Below, in pieces: positions 26,168 to 33,954 of a stretch of 64,000 nucleotides of DNA. Positions within the stretch are counted from its first letter, which is position 1; each line of letters begins with the position of its first letter. Under the pieces are notes generated by a model, which was not told where the DNA came from, made no database searches, and was given only the letters and a program-made list of their open reading frames with translations. Both the position numbers and the translations under genes were made by a program. This stretch comes from Halorubrum sp. CSM-61 (lineage in GTDB: Archaea > Halobacteriota > Halobacteria > Halobacteriales > Haloferacaceae): contig NZ_RJJW01000007.1 in assembly GCF_003781945.1 (NCBI RefSeq), forward strand, positions 1 to 64,000, read 5' to 3'.

Positions 26168-26524
26168 TTACTCCTCTTGAGAGTGGACCGGTCCCATGAA
26201 CGACCAGTGTACTTTGTGGCTTCCGTCGGGATGCGGTTCCTCCGTAACGTGGTAAAGATAAGGTCCGTGTGGGCAGTCGTCGCAACCGTCCGCACACCGG
26301 AACTGTTTCACCACTTCTGTGTATCCCTCGTGTTCTTTTACGCGGAGGATATCGTCATTAGCTTCTGCGTTGATGGGGAGCTCCGCCTCTCCGTGGAAAT
26401 GGAGCAATTCCTGGGCGTGGACGATCGCTTTCCGAAGCTCTTCCGGCGTACAATTGGTGAGTGCGTCGATTACTTCCCGGGGAAGTCCTTCCGGGGGTGT
26501 CGGACGCTCCGAAGAACGTGTCAT
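26168..26524 (-). CDS. Small cysteine-containing protein, paralogue of 27844-28296
   Basis: A 118-residue acidic protein. Residues ~10-50 form a helical N-terminal part (PPEGLPREVIDALTNC and PEELRKAIVHAQELLHF). A cysteine/histidine cluster, FRCADGCDDCPHGPY, follows near 85-98. The C-terminal motif LYHVTEEPHPDGSHKVHW corresponds to [18 protein letters not shown] in the paralogue at 27844-28296. The cysteines could bind a metal. The start is the ATG at 26524, and an AT-rich region lies just upstream. It may belong with the Trk/Usp genes, because its paralogue starts the second Usp-TrkA-TrkH block. Function is unknown. Confidence 0.65.
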   Translation of the reverse strand: MTRSSERPTPPEGLPREVIDALTNCTPEELRKAIVHAQELLHFHGEAELPINAEANDDILRVKEHEGYTEVVKQFRCADGCDDCPHGPYLYHVTEEPHPDGSHKVHWSFMGPVHSQEE

Positions 26525-26566
26525 AGACAAAGATTGAGTCCACACACATATAATGGATCTGTGGTT

Positions 26567-26701
26567 GTGACAGCACCGGGAGTATGTGGTTGTCAGGGAG
26601 GAAGCGGTCAGGATGACTTTGAGGATAGAGCCGAAGAGTTCTTTGAGTACACAGAGATCTCCTTGAAGATGGCTGAACGGTATCCCGGACTGCTGAGTTA
26701 G
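26567..26701 (+). CDS. Very small acidic protein with CGC motif (tentative)
   Basis: A 44-codon frame opens at a GTG (another in-frame GTG is at 26561) and includes VCGCQGG. It ends in the acidic helix DDFEDRAEEFFEYTEISLKM. An AT-rich promoter-like stretch (CACATATAATGG) precedes it and is shared with the divergent gene at 26524. The helix is haloarchaeal in composition, which is the only support for a real micro-gene. Confidence 0.35.
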   Translation: MTAPGVCGCQGGSGQDDFEDRAEEFFEYTEISLKMAERYPGLLS

Positions 26702-26761
26702 AAAACTAGGTCAGAACGAACATGTATTCATGGGTATGAGTCCCTCTAGCTGGCGGATCGA

Positions 26762-27505
26762 TCAGTCACCAGTAAACGCTTCGAGCGTCTCTTCAGTAAC
26801 ACCTGACCGGGAATGAATTGTGACGAAATCGTTCTCCTTCATCACCGTCTCTCCAGTTGGCGTTATTGTTCCCTCGTCGCGGTTGATCCGGACGACCAAC
26901 ACATCCGGCGAAATAAGTTCCTCCTCGTTTGCTTCTTGGAGCGTTCTCCCGGCGATAGGTGCCTTTTTTCTGACAATAACTTCGACGACATCGGCGTCGC
27001 CAGCGAGACCTGCGACCCCGGTAACTGGTGAGGCTACCTCTTCGTCCCGAGGCCCGAATGGAGCATAGGGACGGAAATACTCTCGGTGGACCAGATCCTC
27101 GTCGTCGATCTCAATACCGAGCGAAATAATTCCTTGAGCGATTCGCGTGAGATCATCAGTATCTGTTCCGACGACCGTAATTCGGAGATCGCCTTTCCCG
27201 GACATGATCTCCCGGACGTTAATCACGCCCGGAATATCGAGGACGCGCTGTGCCATCTCTTTTCGGTCACGGTTTCCCGTACTGCAGACGTAATGATTGG
27301 TCAGCCGCCCGCCTACCTTTTGATAATTAACGTCGGCATGGTATCCTCGAATAACTCCTTCCTCTTCGAGCCGCCTAATCCGATTTCGGACTGTCGGAGC
27401 TGAGACATCGACTTTCTCCGCGATATCCGGAGCGGACGTGTGTCGGGCTTCCTCGGTCAGATAATACAGGATCTGTTCGTCGATCGTATCGATCTGAAGA
27501 GACAT
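26762..27505 (-). CDS. Lrp/AsnC-type regulator with C-terminal TrkA_C (RCK_C) domain
   Basis: A 247-residue protein. Residues 1-60 are an Lrp-type winged helix (IDTIDEQILYYLTEEARHTS and APTVRNRIRRLEEEGVIRGY). Residues ~65-140 are an AsnC/RAM-like ligand-binding domain (VREIMSGKGDLRITVVGTD). Residues ~170-245 form a TrkA_C/RCK_C domain with ITPTGETVMKENDFVTIHS, the same motif order as in the TrkA proteins here. The fusion links a DNA-binding switch to the ligand-sensing module of K+ channel regulators, making it a strong candidate controller of the surrounding Trk/Usp genes. It is divergent from the block starting at 27844. Confidence 0.9.
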   Translation of the reverse strand: MSLQIDTIDEQILYYLTEEARHTSAPDIAEKVDVSAPTVRNRIRRLEEEGVIRGYHADVNYQKVGGRLTNHYVCSTGNRDRKEMAQRVLDIPGVINVREIMSGKGDLRITVVGTDTDDLTRIAQGIISLGIEIDDEDLVHREYFRPYAPFGPRDEEVASPVTGVAGLAGDADVVEVIVRKKAPIAGRTLQEANEEELISPDVLVVRINRDEGTITPTGETVMKENDFVTIHSRSGVTEETLEAFTGD

Positions 27506-27843
27506 ATTTATACGCTGAAATTGGCTCCGTAGGCCCTTTTAAATTATCGTTTGGTATTTGTTCTATTCTTGAGTTGCTGTCTCTGCCAGCCGGTGGCTGA
27601 CCTGCTGAAAACGACGCTCAATACGTGATAGACACCCAGAAAACAAAGATAAACGATAAGAAAGTGAATAGGGAATAAATTACGGAATCGTTGGCTGATA
27701 CGGCAGATTTTTATCTTACCGTAATATGCGTTCGTACACGATGTTCACCCACGGTGCACCAGCGGCAAATACGAATCACGTCTCGAATGGAGTGCCCCGC
27801 GATCCGGATGGCCCTGATGCTGCCTCGAGACGGAAGTGAGACC
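27506..27843. other. Divergent intergenic region between the Lrp-TrkA_C gene and the second Trk/Usp block
   Basis: 338 bp without a convincing gene. It is AT-rich, with several TATA-like strings (atttatac next to the Lrp start; gatttttatc about 130 nt before 27844). It would hold the two divergent promoters and any operator of the Lrp-type regulator. I could not identify a clear palindrome. Confidence 0.4.
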
Positions 27844-28296
27844 ATGAGTAACACCAATGAGGATCCGACGCCACCGGACGATCTCCCCCAGGCGCTGATT
27901 CAACGGATCGATCCGTTGGAACTCCCCGAGTTGAAATCGCTCCTTTCGTACATCGAGAAGCGCATCGAATCACTTCGAACGCCAATCGAAGCGGAGATCG
28001 AAGCAGACGCCGCCGGGGAAGTCCTCAACATCGAGAACCATGGAGCGTACGCACTCGTGCGACAGCACCCTCCGGATCCGGATGGTCCAGGCGTGAATAC
28101 GGATATTACGTCACTGTACCACGTTCGACGTGAACCGCACTACGACGGGACGGAATCGCTGTATTGGGCGTATCTTGGGGATCTCCATAACGCGGCGGAG
28201 GCACGGTGTGAAAGCTGTGGACAGACATTCGACCGTGGGGTAGACATATGTCCGAATTGCGGGAGTGACGACGTCGATACTGGGACGGAGGAATAA
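27844..28296 (+). CDS. Small protein with C-terminal zinc ribbon, paralogue of 26168-26524
   Basis: A 150-residue acidic protein. The helical N-terminal half ([18 protein letters not shown], then a leucine-rich helix) and the [14 protein letters not shown] segment match the gene at 26168-26524. Unlike that paralogue it ends with a full zinc ribbon: [10 protein letters not shown] and [11 protein letters not shown]. The ATG at 27844 is chosen because the paralogous alignment begins there. Two nucleotides separate its stop from the next gene (UspA), so it heads an operon: this protein, UspA, UspA, TrkA, TrkH. It may be a regulatory adaptor; no enzyme motif is present. Confidence 0.75.
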   Translation: MSNTNEDPTPPDDLPQALIQRIDPLELPELKSLLSYIEKRIESLRTPIEAEIEADAAGEVLNIENHGAYALVRQHPPDPDGPGVNTDITSLYHVRREPHYDGTESLYWAYLGDLHNAAEARCESCGQTFDRGVDICPNCGSDDVDTGTEE

Positions 28297-28298
28297 TC

Positions 28299-28718
28299 AT
28301 GCATCAATTACTGACTGGCCATCTCGTCGTCCCGGTCGTAAACGAGGAGGATGCGCGAGCCACAGCACGCACTCTCAGCGCCTACGAGTACGGTCAGGTA
28401 ACTGTCGTTCACGTTGTTGAGAAGGGTGAAGGAGTTCCTGACAAGCTCCCGATTGAACAGGCAGAACAACGAGCTGCGGACGCGTTCGCTGCGTTTCGAG
28501 GTTTCATCCCGGAGGCAGATGAGGAAATTGTCTATCGGAGAGATGTGGTTGAGGCCATCATCGATGTCACGGCGGATGTGGACGCCAGCGCGATCGCGTT
28601 TCGCCCCCGAGGTGGGAGCCGGATCGTCCAGTTCCTCTCCGGCGATGTCGCTCTCAAGCTGGTCACGGACGCAGATAGGCCGGTTATCGCACTTCCAGAG
28701 GAGGACGGAAGCGAATGA
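28299..28718 (+). CDS. Universal stress protein (UspA) family
   Basis: A 139-residue single-domain Usp, a close paralogue of the one at 20446-20886. Shared elements are [28 protein letters not shown] and [19 protein letters not shown], ending in the strand [13 protein letters not shown]. The glycine loop is atypical, as in its paralogue. It overlaps the next uspA by 4 nt (ATGA). The repeated pairing of this Usp subtype with Trk genes in two separate blocks argues that it is a functional partner of K+ uptake. Confidence 0.88.
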   Translation: MHQLLTGHLVVPVVNEEDARATARTLSAYEYGQVTVVHVVEKGEGVPDKLPIEQAEQRAADAFAAFRGFIPEADEEIVYRRDVVEAIIDVTADVDASAIAFRPRGGSRIVQFLSGDVALKLVTDADRPVIALPEEDGSE

Positions 28719-29173
28719 CGGTTGACATCATGATGTTCTCCGGAAGAGGTCCCCATGTGCCGGCCGCGGCTCAGCGGGCTGTCGAATTCGTGTCCGCAGC
28801 CGACGACGAGTCGTCACTAGCGTTGCTCAACGTCCAGTCTCCGGAGACGGGTAGTGGCGAGGATAGTTCTCACACCGATCGTGGTGGAGCAGTGATCAAG
28901 GAGTTATCCGAACGCGCTGGAATCAGATACATGACATATGATGCCGAGATCAGAGTTGTAGGGGATACCGAACAGGCGATCATCGACGCGGCTGAAGAAT
29001 ACGATACGATCTGTGTCGGAGCCACCCGATCCGGGACGATCTCTCAGGTGCTATTCGGATCGCTCCCGGAGACGGTCGGTGTAGAAATGGATCGGACCAT
29101 CGTGATGGCTCGTGGCCCGGAGGAATCGGCGATGTCAATCCGTGAACCGCTGCTGCGGCGACTGGAGGTGTGA
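28715..29173 (+). CDS. Universal stress protein (UspA) family, ATP-loop type
   Basis: A 152-residue Usp domain. The C-terminal loop [15 protein letters not shown] fits the canonical G-2x-G-9x-GS nucleotide-binding pattern, unlike its upstream neighbour, so this one probably binds ATP. The N-terminal strand ([10 protein letters not shown]) lacks the usual aspartate after the first strand. It corresponds in arrangement to the second Usp domain of the permease at 20883-23165. It overlaps the upstream uspA by 4 nt and ends 5 bp before trkA copy 3. Confidence 0.82.
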   Translation: MTVDIMMFSGRGPHVPAAAQRAVEFVSAADDESSLALLNVQSPETGSGEDSSHTDRGGAVIKELSERAGIRYMTYDAEIRVVGDTEQAIIDAAEEYDTICVGATRSGTISQVLFGSLPETVGVEMDRTIVMARGPEESAMSIREPLLRRLEV

Positions 29174-29178
29174 TCAGC

Positions 29179-29889
29179 ATGTACATTATCATCATCGGGG
29201 CGGGCGATATCGGAACCCCGCTCATCGAAATCGCAACGAGAACCGGATACGAAGTCGTCGTCATCGAAAGAGACGCCGCGAGAGCAGACCAGGTCGCCAG
29301 CGAATTCGACTGTATGGTCATCAACGCTGACGCGACAGTCAAAGAGACGTTGGAAGACGCGGGGGCCGACCGCGCAGACGCCATTATTTCGACGACGGAT
29401 CAGGACGCGACCAACATCATGATCTGCTTGCTCGCAAAGGAACTCGATATTCCCGCGATCGTCTCGGTGGTCCACAACCCGGAGCATATGTCCGTCTTTA
29501 GTCAAATCGGCGTCAACACGATGGAGAACCCACAGCGGCTCATTGCGGAATCGCTGTTCCGATCTGTGGATCGCCCGTCGATTGTCGATTACATGCGAGT
29601 CGGAGATGTCGCCGAAGTGTTCGAGATCACGGTCACAGAAGACGCACCGATCGCCGGTCTGACCCTCATGGAAGCAGACGAGAAAGGATTGTTTGACGAA
29701 GACACGCTCGTTGTAGCGATCGAACGAGACGGATCGGAGTCACCCATCACCCCGCGAGGCCAAACTCGCCTCGAAGAAGGAGACCTGCTAACAGTGTACT
29801 CCGGCACTGGAGCAACACCGGAAGTGACCGACATTTTCGGCCATTACGAAGATCACGAGACAAACAACTCGAATGGATTCAGCTTGTGA
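29179..29889 (+). CDS. trkA: TrkA-type regulatory subunit, single unit (copy 3)
   Basis: A 236-residue RCK protein closely similar to copy 2 (23232). The Rossmann domain opens IIGAGDIGTPL with acidic end VVVIERDAA. Shared segments are ISTTDQDATNIM, VVHNPEHMSVF and IGVNTMENPQRL. The C-terminal RCK_C domain includes ITPRGQTRLEEGD. A short extra tail (ETNNSNGFSL) is absent from copy 2. The ATG at 29179 is preferred to a GTG at 29170. It is 96 bp upstream of trkH copy 3, which it probably gates. Confidence 0.94.
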   Translation: MYIIIIGAGDIGTPLIEIATRTGYEVVVIERDAARADQVASEFDCMVINADATVKETLEDAGADRADAIISTTDQDATNIMICLLAKELDIPAIVSVVHNPEHMSVFSQIGVNTMENPQRLIAESLFRSVDRPSIVDYMRVGDVAEVFEITVTEDAPIAGLTLMEADEKGLFDEDTLVVAIERDGSESPITPRGQTRLEEGDLLTVYSGTGATPEVTDIFGHYEDHETNNSNGFSL

Positions 29890-29985
29890 GCAATCTGTTG
29901 GTCGCGCACCATCCATGACATCACTCATGCTTGGACGACAGTCACTTCGCACCCACTTAGCCAACCTGACAGCCTCTCGATTATC

Positions 29986-31542
29986 ATGAGCCTGATCGTA
30001 AACAGACGAACTGTCGGCCGTGACGTCGGTCGCATCGTGCAAGCCATCTCGTTGATGATGGTGATTTCTATCGTCGTCGCGGCAGTAAACGGCGAATTCT
30101 TTGCAATTCCGGCTTTTGTCGTCTCTGCCTTCATTATGGCCGGTATCGGGAGTGCGCTCGTCTGGCGCTATCAAGACGCTGAGCCGCCGGAGAAACGCGA
30201 GGCGATGGTTACTGCAGCCACTGCCTGGGCGCTCGTCGGTGTTCTCGGAAGCCTCCCTTTCCTCTTCATCGCGTGGACAATCCAGCTCGATCCGTTGCCG
30301 ATCTGGATGAACACACCGGCGATGGACGAGACGACAGCGGTGTTTCTGAACCCGCTCGATGCAGTCTTCGAGAGCATGAGCGGGTTCACTGGAACAGGCC
30401 TGACGGTGGCTGCCGTCGAAGAAAAACTGCCCCGGTCACTACACTGGTGGCGGTCGTTCATCGAGTGGATCGGTGGTGTCGGCGTTATTGTTCTGACCGT
30501 GGCTATTCTTCATCGGGGTGGTAGTGGCGGCTCATACACACTCTATGAGAGCGAGGCTCGCTCAGAGAAAATCCATCCGAGCATCGTAACCACCGTCCAG
30601 GAGATATGGAAGATCTTCGTCGGCCTGACGCTTGCCTCGATCGCCCTGTTCCTGCTGGCTGGCATGCCGTTGTGGGACGCCATCAATCACGGGATGACCG
30701 GGATCGCCACAGGCGGGTTCTCCGTTCACGCTGCATCGATCGGATTCTACGACAGCCCGTTGATCGAGTACGTGACTGTGCCTATCATGATCGCGGGAAG
30801 CATCGCGTTCCCTATCCACTATCTGATATTCAAAGGCGAGGTACGAACTCTGTACAGCGACCTGCAGACGCGGTGGGTGTTCATCTGGTTCGCTGTCGGC
30901 TCATTCGTTCTCACGGGCATTCTACACGCCAACGGCCAGTACGCGACGCTCGAAGAGACGTTCAGGGTTGCGCTGTTCCAGTTCGTCTCCGCCACCTCGA
31001 ACACCGGCTTTGGCAGCGCGGCAGTCGGCGGTGGTACAGAGCAGGTCTGGAGTGCTGGGGCGACCCTGTGGACCTGTCTCGGAATGCTCACCGGTGCTGC
31101 AGCGGGTTCGACAGTTAGCGGTCTCAAACTCATTCGCGTGATAACGTTGATCAAGGGGACCATCTGGCAGATTCAGGACGTGTTCCGTCCACAAACTGCA
31201 ATCAGGTATCTCCAGATCGGCGATCGACGTCTCAGTGAAGAGCAGGCCGAACGTGAGTACACAGAAGCGACCGTGGTGTTCATCCTTTGGATTACGTTCC
31301 TCGTAATCGGTGTTGCGGTACTTCTCCGTGTGCTCTCACCGGCTCATCCGCTTGAGTACGTCATTTTTGACGTTATGAGCGCACAGAGCAACGTCGGCCT
31401 CAGTAGCGGTATCACCGGACCAGACATGCCGGATACTGCAAAAGCGATGTTGATACTCAATATGTGGGTCGGACGGCTTGAGATCATTCCCATAGCGGTG
31501 CTAATTGGATCGGTCCTGCAGCGACTGAATCTATATCGCTAA
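29986..31542 (+). CDS. trkH: Potassium channel/transporter subunit TrkH (copy 3)
   Basis: A 518-residue TrkH. Pore loops are SMSGFTGTGLT (~129), GIATGGFSV (~239), ATSNTGFGS (~335) and AQSNVGLSSG (~465). The intramembrane loop reads GAAAGSTVSGLKLIR, with serine where copies 1 and 2 have glycine. The YESEARSEKIHPS segment matches YQSEAREQKIHPS of copy 2, confirming their close relationship. It completes the second block (small zinc-ribbon protein, UspA, UspA, TrkA, TrkH). Three TrkH genes in 13 kb imply channels tuned to different K+ or osmotic conditions. Confidence 0.94.
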   Translation: MSLIVNRRTVGRDVGRIVQAISLMMVISIVVAAVNGEFFAIPAFVVSAFIMAGIGSALVWRYQDAEPPEKREAMVTAATAWALVGVLGSLPFLFIAWTIQLDPLPIWMNTPAMDETTAVFLNPLDAVFESMSGFTGTGLTVAAVEEKLPRSLHWWRSFIEWIGGVGVIVLTVAILHRGGSGGSYTLYESEARSEKIHPSIVTTVQEIWKIFVGLTLASIALFLLAGMPLWDAINHGMTGIATGGFSVHAASIGFYDSPLIEYVTVPIMIAGSIAFPIHYLIFKGEVRTLYSDLQTRWVFIWFAVGSFVLTGILHANGQYATLEETFRVALFQFVSATSNTGFGSAAVGGGTEQVWSAGATLWTCLGMLTGAAAGSTVSGLKLIRVITLIKGTIWQIQDVFRPQTAIRYLQIGDRRLSEEQAEREYTEATVVFILWITFLVIGVAVLLRVLSPAHPLEYVIFDVMSAQSNVGLSSGITGPDMPDTAKAMLILNMWVGRLEIIPIAVLIGSVLQRLNLYR

Positions 31543-31700
31543 AACGAACAAGACCACATCATTTTTAAATTCTGGTTAGTATGGTGTCTTCAAATCGGTC
31601 GAATGTCAAAAAGCTAGAGTAATTATATTTCTTCACTATATGAGCGATTCGTGAGTCTCCTGTACTGACGAGTGCTAGAGGGGGAACGTATCACGGCCTA
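31543..31700. other. Gap between trkH copy 3 and an IS4-type transposase
   Basis: AT-rich 158 bp without a gene. It includes atttttaaattctgg and a CTGTACTGACGAG string related to the subterminal motif seen near the ends of the 24-kb element. It probably contains the left end of the following transposase element, but no terminal repeat could be fixed. Confidence 0.35.
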
Positions 31701-33341
31701 ATGGTTTCAACAGAGCAGCGCAGTTCTATTGGTCCACTTAATAGTGAACATCCTCGAATGAGCTCTTTGTGCGAAGCGTACCAGCTCGGGATCACCATCC
31801 GGAATAAACTCAAAGAAACCGGTCTCGTCACCGTGTTCGAAAATCTCGATCATTCGACAGACGCGGTCGAGGACGGGTATCCAGCGTGGCATCCTGCACC
31901 ACTCTCGTTTCGCGCGATGATCCTCTCATTCGTGTTCATGGAGATCACTGGGGATTCGTACGCTGACTTCACTCGACGACTCACCCGGCAACCGGAAGTG
32001 GTGACTATCCTCGGTTTTAGCCGAGTGCCCGACGAATCAGCGTTCTCGCGGGCGTGGCGAAATCGATTCGACGACGCAACACACGAATACATCCACGCTG
32101 CTGCCCACTTCGTCATCAAGGAAGTCCACGATCGCGACATCTCAGCGCCGGAGGTGCGGCCTAAGGCAGAGATCGTCGACGATGAGCAAGAAGCCGCAGA
32201 CCCAGTAGAAGACAAATCCTTCTCACAGGAGGAGATCATCCAGACAACGCGCCTCGCGCGTGATCACGCTTTTGGGCACTTCGACTCTGGTCGGGCGTCG
32301 AACGCCTCGTACGAGGACACACAATTCTTTGAGCTACAGACGTTCATGGGGATGGTCCACTGTGGAACTGCGCAGGGAGCGACTCGTTTTCAATATCGCC
32401 ATGGCGAAGAGTACAGCCCCCATGGTGATACCCACCTCCGCGCCGTCAAGCAGTTCGATCCTGACGAGCTCGTCGACGGCTTCAACGAGACAACGGATCG
32501 CTTGCTTTCCGTGATCGCTTCTGAATCCTCATTCCGCCGTCCAGTCACTGCGGCGATCGACATCACCACCATTCCCTACTACGGAGAGGTCGAAGGAATG
32601 CCGATGGTCAGCGGGACGAAGGATAGAGACGGTCGAGCGTTCAAATTTGCGACGCTTTCGATCATCGGGCAGAACATCCCGCTCGTTCTGGCGGTTGAGC
32701 CGGTCCGTGAGAGTTCCGAGTGGGATGAGAACCCTTCGAATCAGATCCATCGTACTGTGCGACGGCTCGTTCGACGAGCGAAAGAGCATGTTCCAATCGA
32801 GACAGTACTGTGTGATCGAGAGTTTGACTCGAGACAAGTGTTCCAGACACTCTCAAACCTCGATGTGAACTACCTCATACCCAAGCGGATCTCCAGCTCC
32901 GAACAGGATGTACTCGAACAAATGGTGGAAGACGACCAAGAGGTGGCTGTTGAATCGGCTTCTGTCCATGTGGAATCTGGATCGCATCCAATGCGGCTCC
33001 TGTACGTGCCGTCGACGAGTGGGGAGGGAACGGCTGTCTTCGCGACGAATCTTCGAGTCGGTCCCGAGGAAGCCGAGACATTCTGTCAGCGCTACAGCCG
33101 CCGGTGGCAGATCGAGAGTGAGTACAAATCGATCAAAGGTGATTTTCTCGCCAAGACCTCCTCGAAAGACTACCGGGTTCGATTGTTCTACTTCGTGTTC
33201 GCGGTCCTCTTGTACAATATCTGGCGGCTCACCGACTTTCTACTGAAAGCGGGTGTGGGAGGTGAAATGGACTACGCACCCGTGTTAACTGCGGGTGAGT
33301 GTGTCGAACTCGTTGCCTCGTCGTTGATCCCGCACGACTAA
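31701..33341 (+). CDS. IS4-type DDE transposase
   Basis: A 546-residue intact transposase, distinct from the 558-residue pair at 1182 and 59518 but of the same general family. The triad is readable: D near 286 (AIDITTIPYYG), D near 371 (LCDREFDS) and E near 471. The last lies in RYSRRWQIESEYKSIK, fitting Y-(2)-R-(3)-E-(6)-K. It lies within the 24-kb element between trkH copy 3 and the phosphate transporter. It may be a later insertion or the source of some rearrangements. No target duplication was found around it. Confidence 0.9.
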   Translation: MVSTEQRSSIGPLNSEHPRMSSLCEAYQLGITIRNKLKETGLVTVFENLDHSTDAVEDGYPAWHPAPLSFRAMILSFVFMEITGDSYADFTRRLTRQPEVVTILGFSRVPDESAFSRAWRNRFDDATHEYIHAAAHFVIKEVHDRDISAPEVRPKAEIVDDEQEAADPVEDKSFSQEEIIQTTRLARDHAFGHFDSGRASNASYEDTQFFELQTFMGMVHCGTAQGATRFQYRHGEEYSPHGDTHLRAVKQFDPDELVDGFNETTDRLLSVIASESSFRRPVTAAIDITTIPYYGEVEGMPMVSGTKDRDGRAFKFATLSIIGQNIPLVLAVEPVRESSEWDENPSNQIHRTVRRLVRRAKEHVPIETVLCDREFDSRQVFQTLSNLDVNYLIPKRISSSEQDVLEQMVEDDQEVAVESASVHVESGSHPMRLLYVPSTSGEGTAVFATNLRVGPEEAETFCQRYSRRWQIESEYKSIKGDFLAKTSSKDYRVRLFYFVFAVLLYNIWRLTDFLLKAGVGGEMDYAPVLTAGECVELVASSLIPHD

Positions 33342-33810
33342 TCGGCTGACCTCTCGCTGGGTCCGCCGCTCAAGAGTGACAACCGTATTCAGCAGCACCA
33401 AAATCCACGCAATTTCGTGCTTTCGTCCGGTGGTTGAAGAGTAAAGCTTCAAAATCGATCCCTGACCGCTGAGAATCACCACGACTTGATGGCGATTCGA
33501 TCCAAAACTAGCCTATCCTCCGAGACTGTGGTAGTCCTTGCGTGTCTCATCATTATACTCTTGACGAATTCATCATCGACAATAACTTTTCCACCTCACT
33601 ATACTGAACGATGAAGACTGCTCGATGTTAAGCGGCTGTAGATAGCGCCGGTTTCAGGCTGATTTGATTCGCAAGACTTGCGCGTTGTATCTCGCACGAC
33701 TATCGGTACACCTATTTGAGCTGGTATAACCCTCAACCTCAATAAGCAACTCTCATCGACTGGCTGTTCGGGCAGAGATGGCTGAACTACCCGCTCGGTG
33801 TATCTGCTTA
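33342..33810. other. Gene-free stretch with insertion-sequence debris
   Basis: At 33508-33530 the TATCCTCCGAG core of the IS4-type end recurs (compare 972, 59312 and the inverted 16570). At 33750-33775, ctctcatcgactggctgtt resembles the sequence preceding the solo right end at 13303. The rest shows no coding pattern. The stretch looks like the scar of successive insertions and deletions. Confidence 0.5.
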
Positions 33811-33921
33811 TCAAACAATAGTCACCAGAACCGGTGAGCGACGGAACACCTTCTGAGCGACGTTTCCCACGAATAAACGACTCGTCGGACCGTTGTATCT
33901 GAACCGCTCAGCGGAATCGCA
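33811..33921 (-). pseudogene. UspA C-terminal remnant
   Basis: Read on the minus strand, 36 codons encode ERFRYNGPTSRLFVGNVAQK followed by VFRRSPVLVTIV and a stop. This is the typical Usp nucleotide loop (G-2x-x-LF-G-NVAQKV) plus the last strand. The 5' two-thirds are missing. It shows that at least one more Usp gene once stood next to the phosphate transporter. Confidence 0.55.
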
Positions 33922-33954
33922 ACAAGTACACGTATGCTATTATTAAGTTATTGC

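Noticed and set aside
31701-31720. TTTCAACAGAGC at the start of the IS4-type transposase
   Set aside because: It resembles the solo right end, but the final CC and the upstream GGA are missing and the bases are coding (MVSTEQ). Chance similarity is more likely than a terminus.
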